Origin: Qipengyuania sp. SS22
GTDB lineage: Bacteria > Pseudomonadota > Alphaproteobacteria > Sphingomonadales > Sphingomonadaceae
Direction of reading: 5' to 3'
Length of the DNA: 64,000 bases
NCBI RefSeq assembly: GCF_025736935.1
Contig: NZ_CP107048.1
Location: 2,307,501-2,371,500 of the forward strand
A model generated the notes under the pieces. The model did not search any database and was not told the DNA's origin. It saw only the letters and a program-made list of their open reading frames with translations. A program made the translations under genes and the position numbers. Within the stretch, counting starts at the first letter, position 1; each line of letters begins with the position of its first letter. Of the stretch, positions 38,889 through 47,802 are shown piece after piece.

Positions 38889-39827
38889 TCAGACCGGCTT
38901 GGCGCCGCTCTCGCGCCCGCCGCGCTGCGTATATTCGAGCGAGCCGCGGTTCACCACATGGTCGACATCGATCACCGCGGTGTTGGCATAGGTGAAGCCC
39001 GCGCCCAGGTTCCGGTACAGCTTGTCGAAATCGCGCTCGACCGTCTGGCGATAGAGGTCTTCGAAACTCTCGATCACGAAATAGGTCGGCTGCAAATCGC
39101 TGATCACGTAATCGGTGCGCATGACGCGGTCGACATTGAGCATGATCCGGTTGGGACTCTGCGCCTCGGTGGCATAGACCACCTCGGTCGGGCCCGAGAG
39201 GATGCCCGCGCCATAGGCCTTGATCCCGTCGGCTTCCTGCAGCAGCCCGAATTCGACGGTGTACCAGTACAGCGAACCGAGCGCCTTGAGCCGGTTGTAG
39301 CGCATCGCTTTCCAGCCCGCGCGGCCATATTCCTGCATGTAATCGGCGTAGACCGGATCGGTCAGCATCGGGACGTGGCCGAAGACGTCGTGGAAGACGT
39401 CGGGTTCCTGGATGTAATCGAAGGTCTCGCGCGTGCGGATGAAATTGCCTGCCGGGAACCGCCGGTTGGCCAGGTGCCAGAAGAACACGTGATCGGGGAT
39501 CAGCATCGGCACGGGCACCACGCTCCACCCGGTCAGCGTGTCGAGATCTTCGGACAATTTGCCGAACTCGGGCACACCCCCGCGGTCGAGGTTCAATTTC
39601 TCCAGCCCTGCCATGAAGGCCGTCGCCGCGCGGCCGGGCAGCACGGCCATCTGCCGCGCGAACAGATCGTTCCAGATCGCATCGTTTTGGGCGGAATAGT
39701 CGGTCTGCTTGGGTTCAAGCCAGTCGTCGCCGACATGCTCGGGCTTCTTCAGCGGCGCGGTGAACACGTCCGCCGGAAGGTCGGGCAGCTGGGTAAAGTC
39801 CTGTTCGGTCTGTGTAAGTGTAGCCAT
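38889..39827 (-). CDS. phhA: Phenylalanine 4-monooxygenase
   Basis: A 312-residue pterin-dependent aromatic hydroxylase converting phenylalanine to tyrosine. The iron ligands His146, His151 and Glu192 are in PDVFHDVFGHVPML and WYTVEFGL. The length and the N-terminal extension fit bacterial monomeric enzymes. The start at 39827 (MATLTQTEQ) has no clear ribosome-binding site. It is divergent from ppk2 with 58 bp between the starts, a region holding ATGCAT/GCATGC palindromes. No Lrp/AsnC-type regulator gene, often found beside phhA, is present. Confidence 0.95.
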   Translation of the reverse strand: MATLTQTEQDFTQLPDLPADVFTAPLKKPEHVGDDWLEPKQTDYSAQNDAIWNDLFARQMAVLPGRAATAFMAGLEKLNLDRGGVPEFGKLSEDLDTLTGWSVVPVPMLIPDHVFFWHLANRRFPAGNFIRTRETFDYIQEPDVFHDVFGHVPMLTDPVYADYMQEYGRAGWKAMRYNRLKALGSLYWYTVEFGLLQEADGIKAYGAGILSGPTEVVYATEAQSPNRIMLNVDRVMRTDYVISDLQPTYFVIESFEDLYRQTVERDFDKLYRNLGAGFTYANTAVIDVDHVVNRGSLEYTQRGGRESGAKPV

Positions 39828-39885
39828 ATGGTTGGCGCTAATACTATCATTGCCGCATGCATACAAATGGCAGGAGCAAGGCGCG

Positions 39886-40656
39886 ATGAAACGCAAGCAC
39901 TATGAGGCGGCGATGGCGCCGCTGCGCGAGCAGCTGGTCGTCATGGCGCGGTGGGCGCGGACGACAGGGCAGCGGATCGTGGTGCTGTTCGAAGGGCGCG
40001 ATACTGCGGGCAAGGGCGGTGCGATCCGGGCGGTGTCCGAAAAGCTCAACCCGCGCCAGTGCCATATCGTCGCGCTCGCCAAGCCGACCGAGGCCGAACA
40101 GACGCAGTGGTATTTCCAGCGCTATGTCGATCATCTGCCCAGTGCAGGGGAAATCGTGCTGTTCGACCGCAGCTGGTACAACCGTGCCGGGGTCGAGAAA
40201 GTGATGGGCTATGCCGACGACGCGCAGGTGGCGCGTTTCCTCGATCAGGTCCCCGCGTTCGAGAAAATGCTGGTCGACGATGGTATCCTGTTGTTCAAAT
40301 ACTGGCTCGGCACCGATCAGGCGCAGCAGGAAGAACGGCTGCGCGAACGGCTGGAGGACCCGCTCAAACGGTGGAAGCTGTCGCCGATCGATCTGGCCGC
40401 ACGCGATCGCTACGATGCCTATACCGACGCACGCGAAGCCATGCTGGCGGCGACGCATACCGCGCATGCCCCGTGGACCCTGGTCGACTTCAACGACCAG
40501 AAGCGCGGGCGTTTGACTCTGGTACGCGACCTGCTCGGCCGGCTACCCGATACGCATGTCGTCCCGCCGGAGATCGACTTTCCTGCGTTGGGCCGCGAAC
40601 CGCGCGCCGAAACCTATGCGGTGCTGAAACCGATCGCGGATTATCCCATCGAATAG
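39886..40656 (+). CDS. ppk2: Polyphosphate kinase 2
   Basis: A 256-residue PPK2-family enzyme that uses polyphosphate to phosphorylate nucleoside di- or monophosphates. Walker A EGRDTAGKGG is at residues 36-45, Walker B VLFDRSWYNR with Asp94, and the lid RWKLSPID near residue 170. The single-domain length fits class I (NDP-phosphorylating), but the class cannot be fixed from sequence alone. The start at 39886 has AGGAG 9 nt upstream. The frame is open further upstream but overlaps phhA. Confidence 0.94.
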   Translation: MKRKHYEAAMAPLREQLVVMARWARTTGQRIVVLFEGRDTAGKGGAIRAVSEKLNPRQCHIVALAKPTEAEQTQWYFQRYVDHLPSAGEIVLFDRSWYNRAGVEKVMGYADDAQVARFLDQVPAFEKMLVDDGILLFKYWLGTDQAQQEERLRERLEDPLKRWKLSPIDLAARDRYDAYTDAREAMLAATHTAHAPWTLVDFNDQKRGRLTLVRDLLGRLPDTHVVPPEIDFPALGREPRAETYAVLKPIADYPIE

Positions 40657-40658
40657 TC

Positions 40659-40696
40659 ATTGCGAGAAGTCGCAGGCGACGCTTCGCTGTTCGCAA
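40659..40696. repeat. REP-like imperfect palindrome between convergent genes
   Basis: TTGCGA (40660-40665) pairs with TCGCAA (40691-40696), and an inner hairpin GTCGC-AG-GCGAC lies at 40669-40680. The opening GTCATTGCGAG resembles a dispersed alphaproteobacterial intergenic repeat I know as beginning GTCATTGCGAGC. It sits between the stops of ppk2 and the MaoC-like gene and may serve both 3' ends. Confidence 0.45.
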
Positions 40697-40699
40697 AGG

Positions 40700-41554
40700 C
40701 TAACGGAGAGTAGCAGACGCCCTGGTCACCTGGCGGCCATCGCCGGCAAAGGCACCCAGCTCGATGTCCTCGCCATCCCCGCGCAGCACGAGGTGGAGCG
40801 GTTCGCCCGCAATCGCCGGGCTGACCCCGCGAAAGGCGAAGTGGGTCAGGCGGTTCTCGCCAGAGTGCGCGCCGGCCAGCTGGAGCAGCAGGCTGGCCGT
40901 CAGCGGACCGTGGACCACCAACCCGCGATAACGTTCGACCTCGCGCGTATAGGGCGCATCGTAGTGGATGCGGTGGGTGTTGAAGGTCAGCGCGGAATAG
41001 CGAAACAGCAGCCGCTCGTCGGGCACCAGTTCGCGGTGCACGTCCCACCCTTGCGGGTCGAAGGAAACCGGGGTCGGTTCGGGCGGGGACAAGGGCGCAT
41101 CATTTGCCAGCGTGTCGAGATAGACCGCGGTCTGCCGCTCGGTAACCGCGCGAATGCCGTCGGCGCTGGTTTCGTGATCGATTTCGACGAAGACCATATC
41201 GCCCCGGCTGCCCGATTTTGGCGTGACCGAGACGACGCGGCTGACGCGCTCGACCGCCGCGCCCACGGCGATCGGTGCGTCAAAGTTGATCGCGCTCGAT
41301 GCCCACATGCGCCGGGGCAGCGGGATCGGGGGCAGGAAGCTCGCCGGGTCGTTCTCCCGCAGGGGATGGCCGTCGGGACCAAGCTGCCCGGTCCGCGCCT
41401 CGGGTGTGCAGAGGCAGAAGTGGATGCCTTGCGGCATCGCTGCGTCGGTCGGCGCAGCGCGGTCGAAGGTGGCGTACCAGCGGGCAGCCAGTGCCGGATC
41501 GAGCCGGTCGGCGGCGCGCTGTTCGCGGCCGATCCAGTCGGCAAACTTTGCCAT
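40700..41554 (-). CDS. Two-domain hot-dog hydratase (FAS1-like dehydratase N-terminus plus MaoC)
   Basis: A 284-residue protein resembling mesaconyl-C4-CoA hydratase and HTD2-like proteins. The N-terminal half (KFADWIGREQRAADRLDPALAARWYATFDR, then PLPRRMWASSAINFDAPI) is the non-catalytic FAS1-like domain. The second half carries FRYSALTFNTHRIHYDAPYTREVERYRGLVVHGPL, the MaoC catalytic block with His in place of the usual Asp/His arrangement of short MaoC proteins. It is the last gene of an acyl-CoA operon. Its start overlaps the thiolase stop by one base (TGATG). Confidence 0.85.
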   Translation of the reverse strand: MAKFADWIGREQRAADRLDPALAARWYATFDRAAPTDAAMPQGIHFCLCTPEARTGQLGPDGHPLRENDPASFLPPIPLPRRMWASSAINFDAPIAVGAAVERVSRVVSVTPKSGSRGDMVFVEIDHETSADGIRAVTERQTAVYLDTLANDAPLSPPEPTPVSFDPQGWDVHRELVPDERLLFRYSALTFNTHRIHYDAPYTREVERYRGLVVHGPLTASLLLQLAGAHSGENRLTHFAFRGVSPAIAGEPLHLVLRGDGEDIELGAFAGDGRQVTRASATLR

Positions 41555-42786
41555 CAGGCAGCGCGCTCGAACACCGCCGCCATGCCCTGACCGCCGCCGA
41601 TGCACATGGTTTCGAGTCCGTAGCGCACTTCGCGGCGTTGCATTTCATGCGCCATGTCTGCGAGGATGCGAATCCCCGTCGCGCCGATCGGGTGGCCGAG
41701 CGAGATGCCCGAGCCATTGACGTTGACGAGGTCGCGGCGGCTGTCGTCCTCGGCGAAACCCCAACCCTTCAGCACCGCGAGCGCCTGCGGGGCGAAAGCC
41801 TCGTTGAGTTCGATCAGCCCGATATCGTCCCAGCCCATGTTGGTCTTGGAGAACAGCCGTTCGACCGCGGGAACGGGGCCGATCCCCATCCGGCTGGGAT
41901 CGCAGCCGGCCGCGCTCCACGAATGGAACCACAGGATCGGTTCGAGACCCAATTCCTCCACCTTGTCCTCTGCCACCACCAGGCAGGCTGCGGCGGCGTC
42001 GTTCTGCTGGCTGGCATTGCCCGCCGTCACGATAGCGTCTGCATCGCGTTTGCCGTCGATCGCGCGCAGCTTGCCCAGTGTGTCCATGCTGGCGTCCTCG
42101 CGGAAACCCTCGTCGCGCGCGAAGACCACCGGATCGCCGCGCCGCTGCGGAATTTCGACCGGGACCAGCTGGTCGTCGAACTTGCCTTCGGTCCAGGCGC
42201 GGGCGGCGTTCTGATGGCTCCGCACAGCGAATTCATCGGCTGCCTCGCGGCTGATGTCGTAATCCTTGGCGAGATTTTCAGCGGTTTCGATCATGCCGGT
42301 GATGACACCAAAGCGTTCGATCGGCTGGCTCATCAGGCGTCCGCGCGTCAGGCGGTCCCACAGCACCATGTCGCCCATCCGTGCGCCTTGGCGCGCCTTG
42401 GTAGTGTAATGCTCGACATTGGACATGCTCTCGACCCCGCCCGCGAGGACGCAATCGGCCACACCGGTCTGCACCATCATCGCCGCAGTCGCGACCGCCT
42501 GCAGGCCCGAGCCGCAGCGCCGGTCGAGCTGGAAGCCGGGGACTTCGATCGGATAGCCCGCCGCCAGCCAGCTCCAGCGCCCGATCGCGGGGGCCTCGCC
42601 GCTGCCGTAACCCTGGCTGAAGACGACATCGTCGACGCGCATGGGGTCGACGCCGCTGCGTTCGACCAGCGCCTTGATGATAACCGCGCCGAGCTGGCCG
42701 GCCTCGAGCGGGGCGAGGCTGCCCAGAAACTTGCCCACCGGTGTACGCAGGGGCTTGCAGATGGCTACGCGGCGGAGTGTCGTCAT
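41554..42786 (-). CDS. Acetyl-CoA C-acetyltransferase (thiolase)
   Basis: A 410-residue thiolase with nucleophile Cys91 (DRRCGSGLQAV), the NVNGSGISLGHPIGATG block and the C-terminal ETMCIGGGQGMAA with the general-base cysteine. It lies 3 nt after the CoA-transferase stop and overlaps the hydratase start, so it is translationally coupled in the catabolic operon. It would cleave the 3-ketoacyl-CoA made by the upstream enzymes. It is clearly different from the thiolase at 31.7 kb. Confidence 0.93.
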   Translation of the reverse strand: MTTLRRVAICKPLRTPVGKFLGSLAPLEAGQLGAVIIKALVERSGVDPMRVDDVVFSQGYGSGEAPAIGRWSWLAAGYPIEVPGFQLDRRCGSGLQAVATAAMMVQTGVADCVLAGGVESMSNVEHYTTKARQGARMGDMVLWDRLTRGRLMSQPIERFGVITGMIETAENLAKDYDISREAADEFAVRSHQNAARAWTEGKFDDQLVPVEIPQRRGDPVVFARDEGFREDASMDTLGKLRAIDGKRDADAIVTAGNASQQNDAAAACLVVAEDKVEELGLEPILWFHSWSAAGCDPSRMGIGPVPAVERLFSKTNMGWDDIGLIELNEAFAPQALAVLKGWGFAEDDSRRDLVNVNGSGISLGHPIGATGIRILADMAHEMQRREVRYGLETMCIGGGQGMAAVFERAA

Positions 42787-42789
42787 GGC

Positions 42790-44028
42790 TTAATCCTTGT
42801 CGGAGAGGCGGGCGATGTCACGATCGACGAGATCGCCGATCACGCCTGAGGACAGGCCGAGCCGCTCGGCCAGCACTTCCTCGGTATGCTCGCCCAGATA
42901 GGGCGCGGGCGCGGGTGCACCGGCTTCGCGCGAAGGGATATTCGCAAAGCTGCGCGTGGCCGGATATTCGAACCCGCTCGGATTGACGGGCGAGGTCTCG
43001 AACAGCGGATTGTCGCCAACCAGTTGGGCGTCGTTCGCGGCCTCGTGCATCGTCCGGTATCGTTCGAAGGTGGTGCCATGCGCCGCAAGGGTGGCGGAAA
43101 GATCCGCCCAGTCCATCGTGTCCGCACGCTCCTGGAACAGCGCGAACAGCCGGTGACGGTGCTCGAACCGCGGGCGGTCGCCGTCGGTGAAGCGTACGCC
43201 GAGCTCGGCTTCCAGCGCGGTGATCCGCTCGGCGAGATCAAAGGCGGCGACGAGCCCGTCCCATTGCTTTGCCGTCAGCGCAGCAACCATGAACCGCACG
43301 CCGTCACGGCTGCGGAAGTCGCGCCCGAATGCGCCCCAGATCGCATTGCCCAGCCGTTCGCGATCATCGCCGCGATAGAGCATTTCGGCCATTGCCCCGC
43401 TATTGGCCATCGTCCCGATCGCGACGTCGCCCAATGGCACACGCAATTCGCTGCCTTCACCCGTGGCATCGCGGTGACGCAGCGCGGCAAGCAGGGCGAA
43501 GGCGCAATAGGCGCCAGTGATGAAATCCCATGCGGGAAGCACCTGGTTGACCGGCGGCGCGGTAGCCATGTCCCAGTCCTCGGGGCCGCACATCAGCGGG
43601 TAACCGCTCGCCGCGTTGACGGTGAAATCCATCGCCTGCCGCCCGTCGTGCCAGCCCATGATCCGCACGCTGACCAGGTCGGGCGCGGTATCGGGCTGCT
43701 GCGCGGCTATGGCGTCATGCCCGAGGAAGCTTTTCTCGGGCAGATTGGTAATCAGATTGCCCGTGTTGGCCGACAGCGCGACCAGCAATTCGCGCCCCTC
43801 GCCGCTGCGCAGGTCGAGCGCGACCGATTTCTTCGCCCGGTTGAGGTTCTCCCAGCTGAGCGAGCGGCCTTCCTTGGTCAGCATGTAGCGATCGTAATCG
43901 AGCCCGCCCTGCTTGTGATCGACGCGGATCACCTCGGCGCCCATCTGTGCGCAATAGAGCCCGGCAGTGGGCGAGGCGACGAAGCTCGAGGCTTCGATGA
44001 TGCTCAGATCGTTGAGGAGCTGGTACAC
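42790..44028 (-). CDS. CaiB/BaiF family (class III) CoA-transferase
   Basis: A 412-residue protein with the class III fold: LNDLSIIEASSFVASPTAGLYCAQMGAEVIRVDHKQGGLDYDRYML, AKKSVALDLRSGEGRELL and ending with PYLGEHTEEVLAERLGLS. The family moves CoA from one acyl group to a free acid through an active-site aspartate. Here it probably activates the carboxylate degraded by the rest of the operon. The start is GTG, 3 nt after the acyl-CoA dehydrogenase stop. The exact substrate is unknown. Confidence 0.88.
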   Translation of the reverse strand: MYQLLNDLSIIEASSFVASPTAGLYCAQMGAEVIRVDHKQGGLDYDRYMLTKEGRSLSWENLNRAKKSVALDLRSGEGRELLVALSANTGNLITNLPEKSFLGHDAIAAQQPDTAPDLVSVRIMGWHDGRQAMDFTVNAASGYPLMCGPEDWDMATAPPVNQVLPAWDFITGAYCAFALLAALRHRDATGEGSELRVPLGDVAIGTMANSGAMAEMLYRGDDRERLGNAIWGAFGRDFRSRDGVRFMVAALTAKQWDGLVAAFDLAERITALEAELGVRFTDGDRPRFEHRHRLFALFQERADTMDWADLSATLAAHGTTFERYRTMHEAANDAQLVGDNPLFETSPVNPSGFEYPATRSFANIPSREAGAPAPAPYLGEHTEEVLAERLGLSSGVIGDLVDRDIARLSDKD

Positions 44029-44031
44029 CCG

Positions 44032-45216
44032 TTACAATCCGGCCGCGTAATCGCGCAGCATGTGCTTGGCGATCTGCAGCTGGAGGATCTGCGTCGTGCC
44101 CTCGTAAATGCGGTAGATACGCGCATCGCGGAAGAAACGTTCGGCGTCGTATTCGGCGAGATAGCCCGCACCGCCATAGATCTGCACCACGCGGTCGACC
44201 ACGCGGCCGCACATTTCGGAGGCGAAAACCTTGAAGGCAGCGGCGTGCTTGACCGTGTTCTCGCCGCGATCAACGCGTGCGGTGACATCGGCCATCATCG
44301 CCTCGGCGGCGTAGATCTCGGTCCAGCTTTCGGACAGCATCTGCTGGATCAGCTGGAAATTGGCGATCGGTTCGCCGAAGGCCTGCCGCTCATTGGCGTA
44401 TTTGAGCGCCGAATCGAGCGCGCGGCGCGCATAGCCGGTGCTCGCCGCGCCAACCGAGATACGGCCATTGTCGAGGCTCATCATGGCGAAGCGGAAACCC
44501 TGGCCGGTTTCGCCGCCGAGCAGGGCATCGCCCGGCACATGGACATCGTCGAGCATGACGTCGGAGATATGGCTGCCGGCCTGGCCCATTTTCTCATCGG
44601 GGCTGCCGGTCGATACGCCCGGCGTATTCATGGGCACGATGAAGGCGCTGACATGCGCATTCTTGGGCAGCGCGTCTTTCTCGGTGCGCGCCATGATCAG
44701 TCCGACCTCGGCATGCGGGGCATTGGTGATGTAGCGCTTGGTCCCGTTGAGGATCCAGCCGTTGCCATCGGGATCGGGCTTGGCGGTGGTCGCCATCGCG
44801 GCGCTGTCGCTCCCCGAACCGGGCTCGGTCAGGCCGAAGCAGGCAATCGCGCCCCCGGCGATCTTCGGCCACCACTCGGCCTTCTGCGCCTCGGTTCCGC
44901 CATTCTTGATCGCCGAATTGAACATGCCGACATTGATCGAGAAGATCGAGCGATAGGCGGGCGCGGCATAGGCCATGGCCTTCACGACCTTGGCATATTG
45001 CGTGATGTTCAGCCCCGCGCCGCCAAACTCCTCGGGCACGGTCAGGCCGAACAGTCCCATCTCTTTCATTTCCGCGACGATCTCGTCGGGGATCCGGTCG
45101 TCGGCGATGACGTCCTTCTCGGCCGGAATCAGCCGCTCGCGGACATAGCGTTCGAGCTGTTCGAGAAACTGGTCGAAAGTCTCGGCATCCATGCCGGGGT
45201 GGACGGCGTCACTCAT
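44032..45216 (-). CDS. Acyl-CoA dehydrogenase
   Basis: A 394-residue flavoprotein that introduces the alpha-beta double bond into an acyl-CoA. FGLTEPGSGSDSAAM and the ITNAPHAEVGLIMART region form the substrate and FAD sites. RIYRIYEGTTQILQLQIAKHML near the C-terminus carries the catalytic glutamate (YEG). The start at 45216 overlaps the upstream lipoprotein stop by 8 nt (ATGAGTGA), so translation is coupled. Confidence 0.94.
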   Translation of the reverse strand: MSDAVHPGMDAETFDQFLEQLERYVRERLIPAEKDVIADDRIPDEIVAEMKEMGLFGLTVPEEFGGAGLNITQYAKVVKAMAYAAPAYRSIFSINVGMFNSAIKNGGTEAQKAEWWPKIAGGAIACFGLTEPGSGSDSAAMATTAKPDPDGNGWILNGTKRYITNAPHAEVGLIMARTEKDALPKNAHVSAFIVPMNTPGVSTGSPDEKMGQAGSHISDVMLDDVHVPGDALLGGETGQGFRFAMMSLDNGRISVGAASTGYARRALDSALKYANERQAFGEPIANFQLIQQMLSESWTEIYAAEAMMADVTARVDRGENTVKHAAAFKVFASEMCGRVVDRVVQIYGGAGYLAEYDAERFFRDARIYRIYEGTTQILQLQIAKHMLRDYAAGL

Positions 45217-45481
45217 CGGGAAGCTCCATCTGTTCCGGGCCGCCCGTTTCCTGCGGGGCTGCAGCGGACGGCATCTTGCCTGCGGGGGCGCCATCGAAGC
45301 CTTCCGGCTCGGCGGGCGGGACCACGCCTTCGGGCAGGCGGCGCTGCTCGATCATCTCGGCGGCATCGTCGAGCGCTTCGGCCTCGTTCTGCGTCACCGC
45401 GCCGACGGGTTCGGTATCCTCCTCATACCCGGAACAGGCAGACAGCGTGAGCAAGGCGAGGAGCGGGATGAATCGGTTCAT
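45209..45481 (-). CDS. Small lipoprotein heading the acyl-CoA operon
   Basis: A 90-residue protein: signal MNRFIPLLALLTLSAC (Cys16) followed by an acidic, proline-rich mature part (EEDTEPVGAVTQNEAEALDDAAEMIEQRR, then LPEGVVPPAEPEG). The family is not recognised. It is unusual as the first gene of a catabolic operon, overlapping the acyl-CoA dehydrogenase by 8 nt; it may have no metabolic role. The NEAEALDDAAEMIE stretch resembles many short sphingomonad lipoproteins. Confidence 0.75.
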   Translation of the reverse strand: MNRFIPLLALLTLSACSGYEEDTEPVGAVTQNEAEALDDAAEMIEQRRLPEGVVPPAEPEGFDGAPAGKMPSAAAPQETGGPEQMELPDE

Positions 45482-45573
45482 GGCTGCGGAAGCTAGGCGC
45501 ACATGCGCCGCGCGCAAAGGACGCTACGGCGCGGCTGGGCGCGGGCGAGCCGCGAGGCCCGCCCGCTTGAAGC

Positions 45574-45864
45574 TCAGTTGCTGGCGTCTTGCGCCATGGC
45601 GTCCATCGCCGCTGCGGCAGTATCGGCTGCATTGTCGCCGGCTTCCTGGATCTGCGCCGTCTCGTTCGGGCTCAGGTCGGGGGTTTCGGCGACCACGTCA
45701 TTGGCTGCGGGGTCTTCGACCGGCTCGGCTTCGACATCGGCCAGCGCGTCGTCGGCGGCGATTTCGACGGTGTCAGCTTCGGCTTCGGTCGAGGCGTCTT
45801 CGGTGCTGCCGCAGGCGGCAAGGGCGAGCGTGGCGGCGGCGGTCAGGGCGATACGGAAGTTCAT
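45574..45864 (-). CDS. Small acidic lipoprotein
   Basis: A 96-residue protein with signal MNFRIALTAAATLALAAC (Cys18), then GSTEDASTEAEADTVEIAADDALADVEAEPVEDPA and a C-terminal part PDLSPNETAQIQEAGDNAADTAAAAMDAMAQD. The acidic low-complexity middle recalls the two mini-lipoproteins at 38 kb, but the C-terminus is different and less charged. It lies 92 bp upstream of the operon-heading lipoprotein on the same strand. The function is unknown. CCGGAGTAG precedes the start. Confidence 0.75.
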   Translation of the reverse strand: MNFRIALTAAATLALAACGSTEDASTEAEADTVEIAADDALADVEAEPVEDPAANDVVAETPDLSPNETAQIQEAGDNAADTAAAAMDAMAQDASN

Positions 45865-45980
45865 GGTTTCTCTACTCCGGTGATGGGTCGCGCGGGTAAA
45901 GCGCAACCGCGGGGCGCGGGGCAAGGGGAAAATCGCCCGCGACCGGTTGCGCGTGCGCCTCCTTCTGTCATCAGGCGGGC

Positions 45981-47750
45981 ATGACCGGGATCGCGCGCGC
46001 AGGACAATCGCTGAAGGAGACCTTTGGCTTCGATCGCTTCCGCGGGCGGCAGGAAGAGGTGGTCGCGCGCGTACTGTCAGGCGATTCGACGCTGGCGGTG
46101 ATGCCCACCGGGGCGGGCAAGTCGCTGACCTACCAGCTCCCCGCGGTGATGCTGGAGGGCACTTGCGTGGTGATCAGCCCGCTGATCGCACTGATGCACG
46201 ACCAGCTGCGCAGCGCACGCGCTAATGGCATTCGCGCCGCCACGCTGACCAGCGCCGATGCCGACTGGCGCGAAACGCAGGACGCTTTCCGCGCGGGCGA
46301 ACTGGACTTGCTCTATGTCGCGCCGGAACGTGCCAGCCAGCAGGGTTTCCGCGACTTGCTGAGCAGTGCCCCGCTGTGCCTGTTCGCCATCGACGAGGCG
46401 CATTGCGTGTCCGAGTGGGGGCATGATTTCCGCCCCGACTACCGCATGCTGCGCGGCATGCTCGATGCCTTCCCGCAAGTTCCGCGGCTGGCGCTGACCG
46501 CCACCGCAGACAAGCAGACCCGCGCCGATGTCATGGCGCAGCTTGGCATTCCCGAGGACGGGCTGGTGCTCGCGGGGTTTGATCGGCCCAATATCCGCTA
46601 CGCGATCCGCCACCGCGACAATCCGGTGCGCCAGCTGACCGATCTGATGGCTGCTGCGCCCGGTCCGGGGATCGTCTACGCCCCGACGCGGCGCAAGGTC
46701 GAGGATCTGGCGGACAAGCTCGCCGCGGCCACAGGGCGCGCGGTGCTGCCCTATCACGCGGGCCTCGATGCGGGGACGCGCGCTGCCAACCAGGCGGCGT
46801 TCGTGACGAGCGAGGACATGGTGATCGTCGCGACGGTCGCTTTCGGCATGGGGATCGACAAGCCCGACGTCCGCTTCGTCGCGCATGTCGGCGTGCCCAA
46901 GTCGATCGAGGGCTATTACCAGGAAACCGGCCGTGCGGGCCGCGATGGCGATCCCAGCCAGGCGGTGATGTTCTGGGGCGCGGGCGATTTCGCCACCGCG
47001 CGCCAGCGGCTCGCCGAAGTCGACGAGGGGCGCCGCGCTGCCGAGCGCGCTCGCCTTGATGCGCTTGCCGGGTTGGTCGAAACCGCCGCCTGCCGCCGCG
47101 CGGTGCTGCTACGCCATTTTGGCGAGGATCCGCCCGCGACTTGCGGCAATTGCGACAATTGCCTCGAACAGCCGAGCGTGACCGATGTCACCGAGCTGGC
47201 GCGCAAGCTGCTGTCGGCAGTGTACCGCACGGGGCAGAGCTTCGGCATGGGCCATCTGCAGAAAGTGCTGACCGGGAGCGAAGACGAGCGCGTGCGCCAG
47301 CGCGGGCATGACCGGCTGACTGTTTTCGGTATCGTCGAAGGGGAAGAAGCGGCTCTGCTTCAGCCATTGTCTCGCGCCTTGCAGGCCCGCGGGGACCTGG
47401 TCGCCACCGAACATGGCGGACTGGCGCTGGGCGGCTCGGCGCGCGCGATCCTGACCGGCGAGAGCGCGGTCGCCATCGTCGTCCCGCCCAAGCGCCAGCG
47501 CCGTCGCCGCGGCGATGCGACACCCAATCCGGTGGGCGATCCGCTGTTCGAAGCGCTGCGCGCGCTGCGCAAGGAACTGGCCGAAGAGGCGCAGGTGCCG
47601 CCCTATGTCGTCTTCCACGATTCGACGCTGCGCGAGATGGCCAGCGCGCGGCCAACCACGCTCGCCGCGCTGGGTCGGCTCCCCGGCATCGGGGCGAAAA
47701 AGCTCGAGGCCTATGGCGAGCAATTCCTGCGCGCGATCGCCGAGCATTGA
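45981..47750 (+). CDS. recQ: ATP-dependent DNA helicase RecQ
   Basis: A 589-residue 3'-5' helicase for recombinational repair. Walker A MPTGAGKS is at residues 41-48, the Q-motif region FGFDRFRGRQ at 15-24 and DEAH at 138-141 with the aromatic loop CVSEWGHDFRPDY. The zinc site CRRAVLLRHFGE...CGNCDNC is complete, and an HRDC domain closes the protein (LREMASARPTTLAALGRLPGIG). The length is usual for the family. Confidence 0.96.
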   Translation: MTGIARAGQSLKETFGFDRFRGRQEEVVARVLSGDSTLAVMPTGAGKSLTYQLPAVMLEGTCVVISPLIALMHDQLRSARANGIRAATLTSADADWRETQDAFRAGELDLLYVAPERASQQGFRDLLSSAPLCLFAIDEAHCVSEWGHDFRPDYRMLRGMLDAFPQVPRLALTATADKQTRADVMAQLGIPEDGLVLAGFDRPNIRYAIRHRDNPVRQLTDLMAAAPGPGIVYAPTRRKVEDLADKLAAATGRAVLPYHAGLDAGTRAANQAAFVTSEDMVIVATVAFGMGIDKPDVRFVAHVGVPKSIEGYYQETGRAGRDGDPSQAVMFWGAGDFATARQRLAEVDEGRRAAERARLDALAGLVETAACRRAVLLRHFGEDPPATCGNCDNCLEQPSVTDVTELARKLLSAVYRTGQSFGMGHLQKVLTGSEDERVRQRGHDRLTVFGIVEGEEAALLQPLSRALQARGDLVATEHGGLALGGSARAILTGESAVAIVVPPKRQRRRRGDATPNPVGDPLFEALRALRKELAEEAQVPPYVVFHDSTLREMASARPTTLAALGRLPGIGAKKLEAYGEQFLRAIAEH

Positions 47751-47763
47751 ATCCGGACCTCCA

Positions 47764-47784
47764 GTGATATAAAAATGATATCAT
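47764..47784. promoter_or_regulatory. TGATAT operator candidate upstream of the SPFH cassette
   Basis: ATGATATCAT (47775-47784) is a perfect 10-bp palindrome containing TGATATCA, and an additional TGATAT lies at 47765-47770, 11 bp away in direct orientation. The stretch up to the ribosome-binding site TTGGAGGA is markedly AT-rich. One gene of the cassette encodes a ribbon-helix-helix protein, which could bind such paired sites; autoregulation is inferred. Confidence 0.5.
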
Positions 47785-47802
47785 AATTATTGGAGGAACG
47801 AT

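Noticed and set aside
42886..45450. Open frame of about 850 codons on the plus strand across the acyl-CoA operon
   Set aside because: It is antisense to the CoA-transferase and acyl-CoA dehydrogenase, and its translation shows no known fold or motif.
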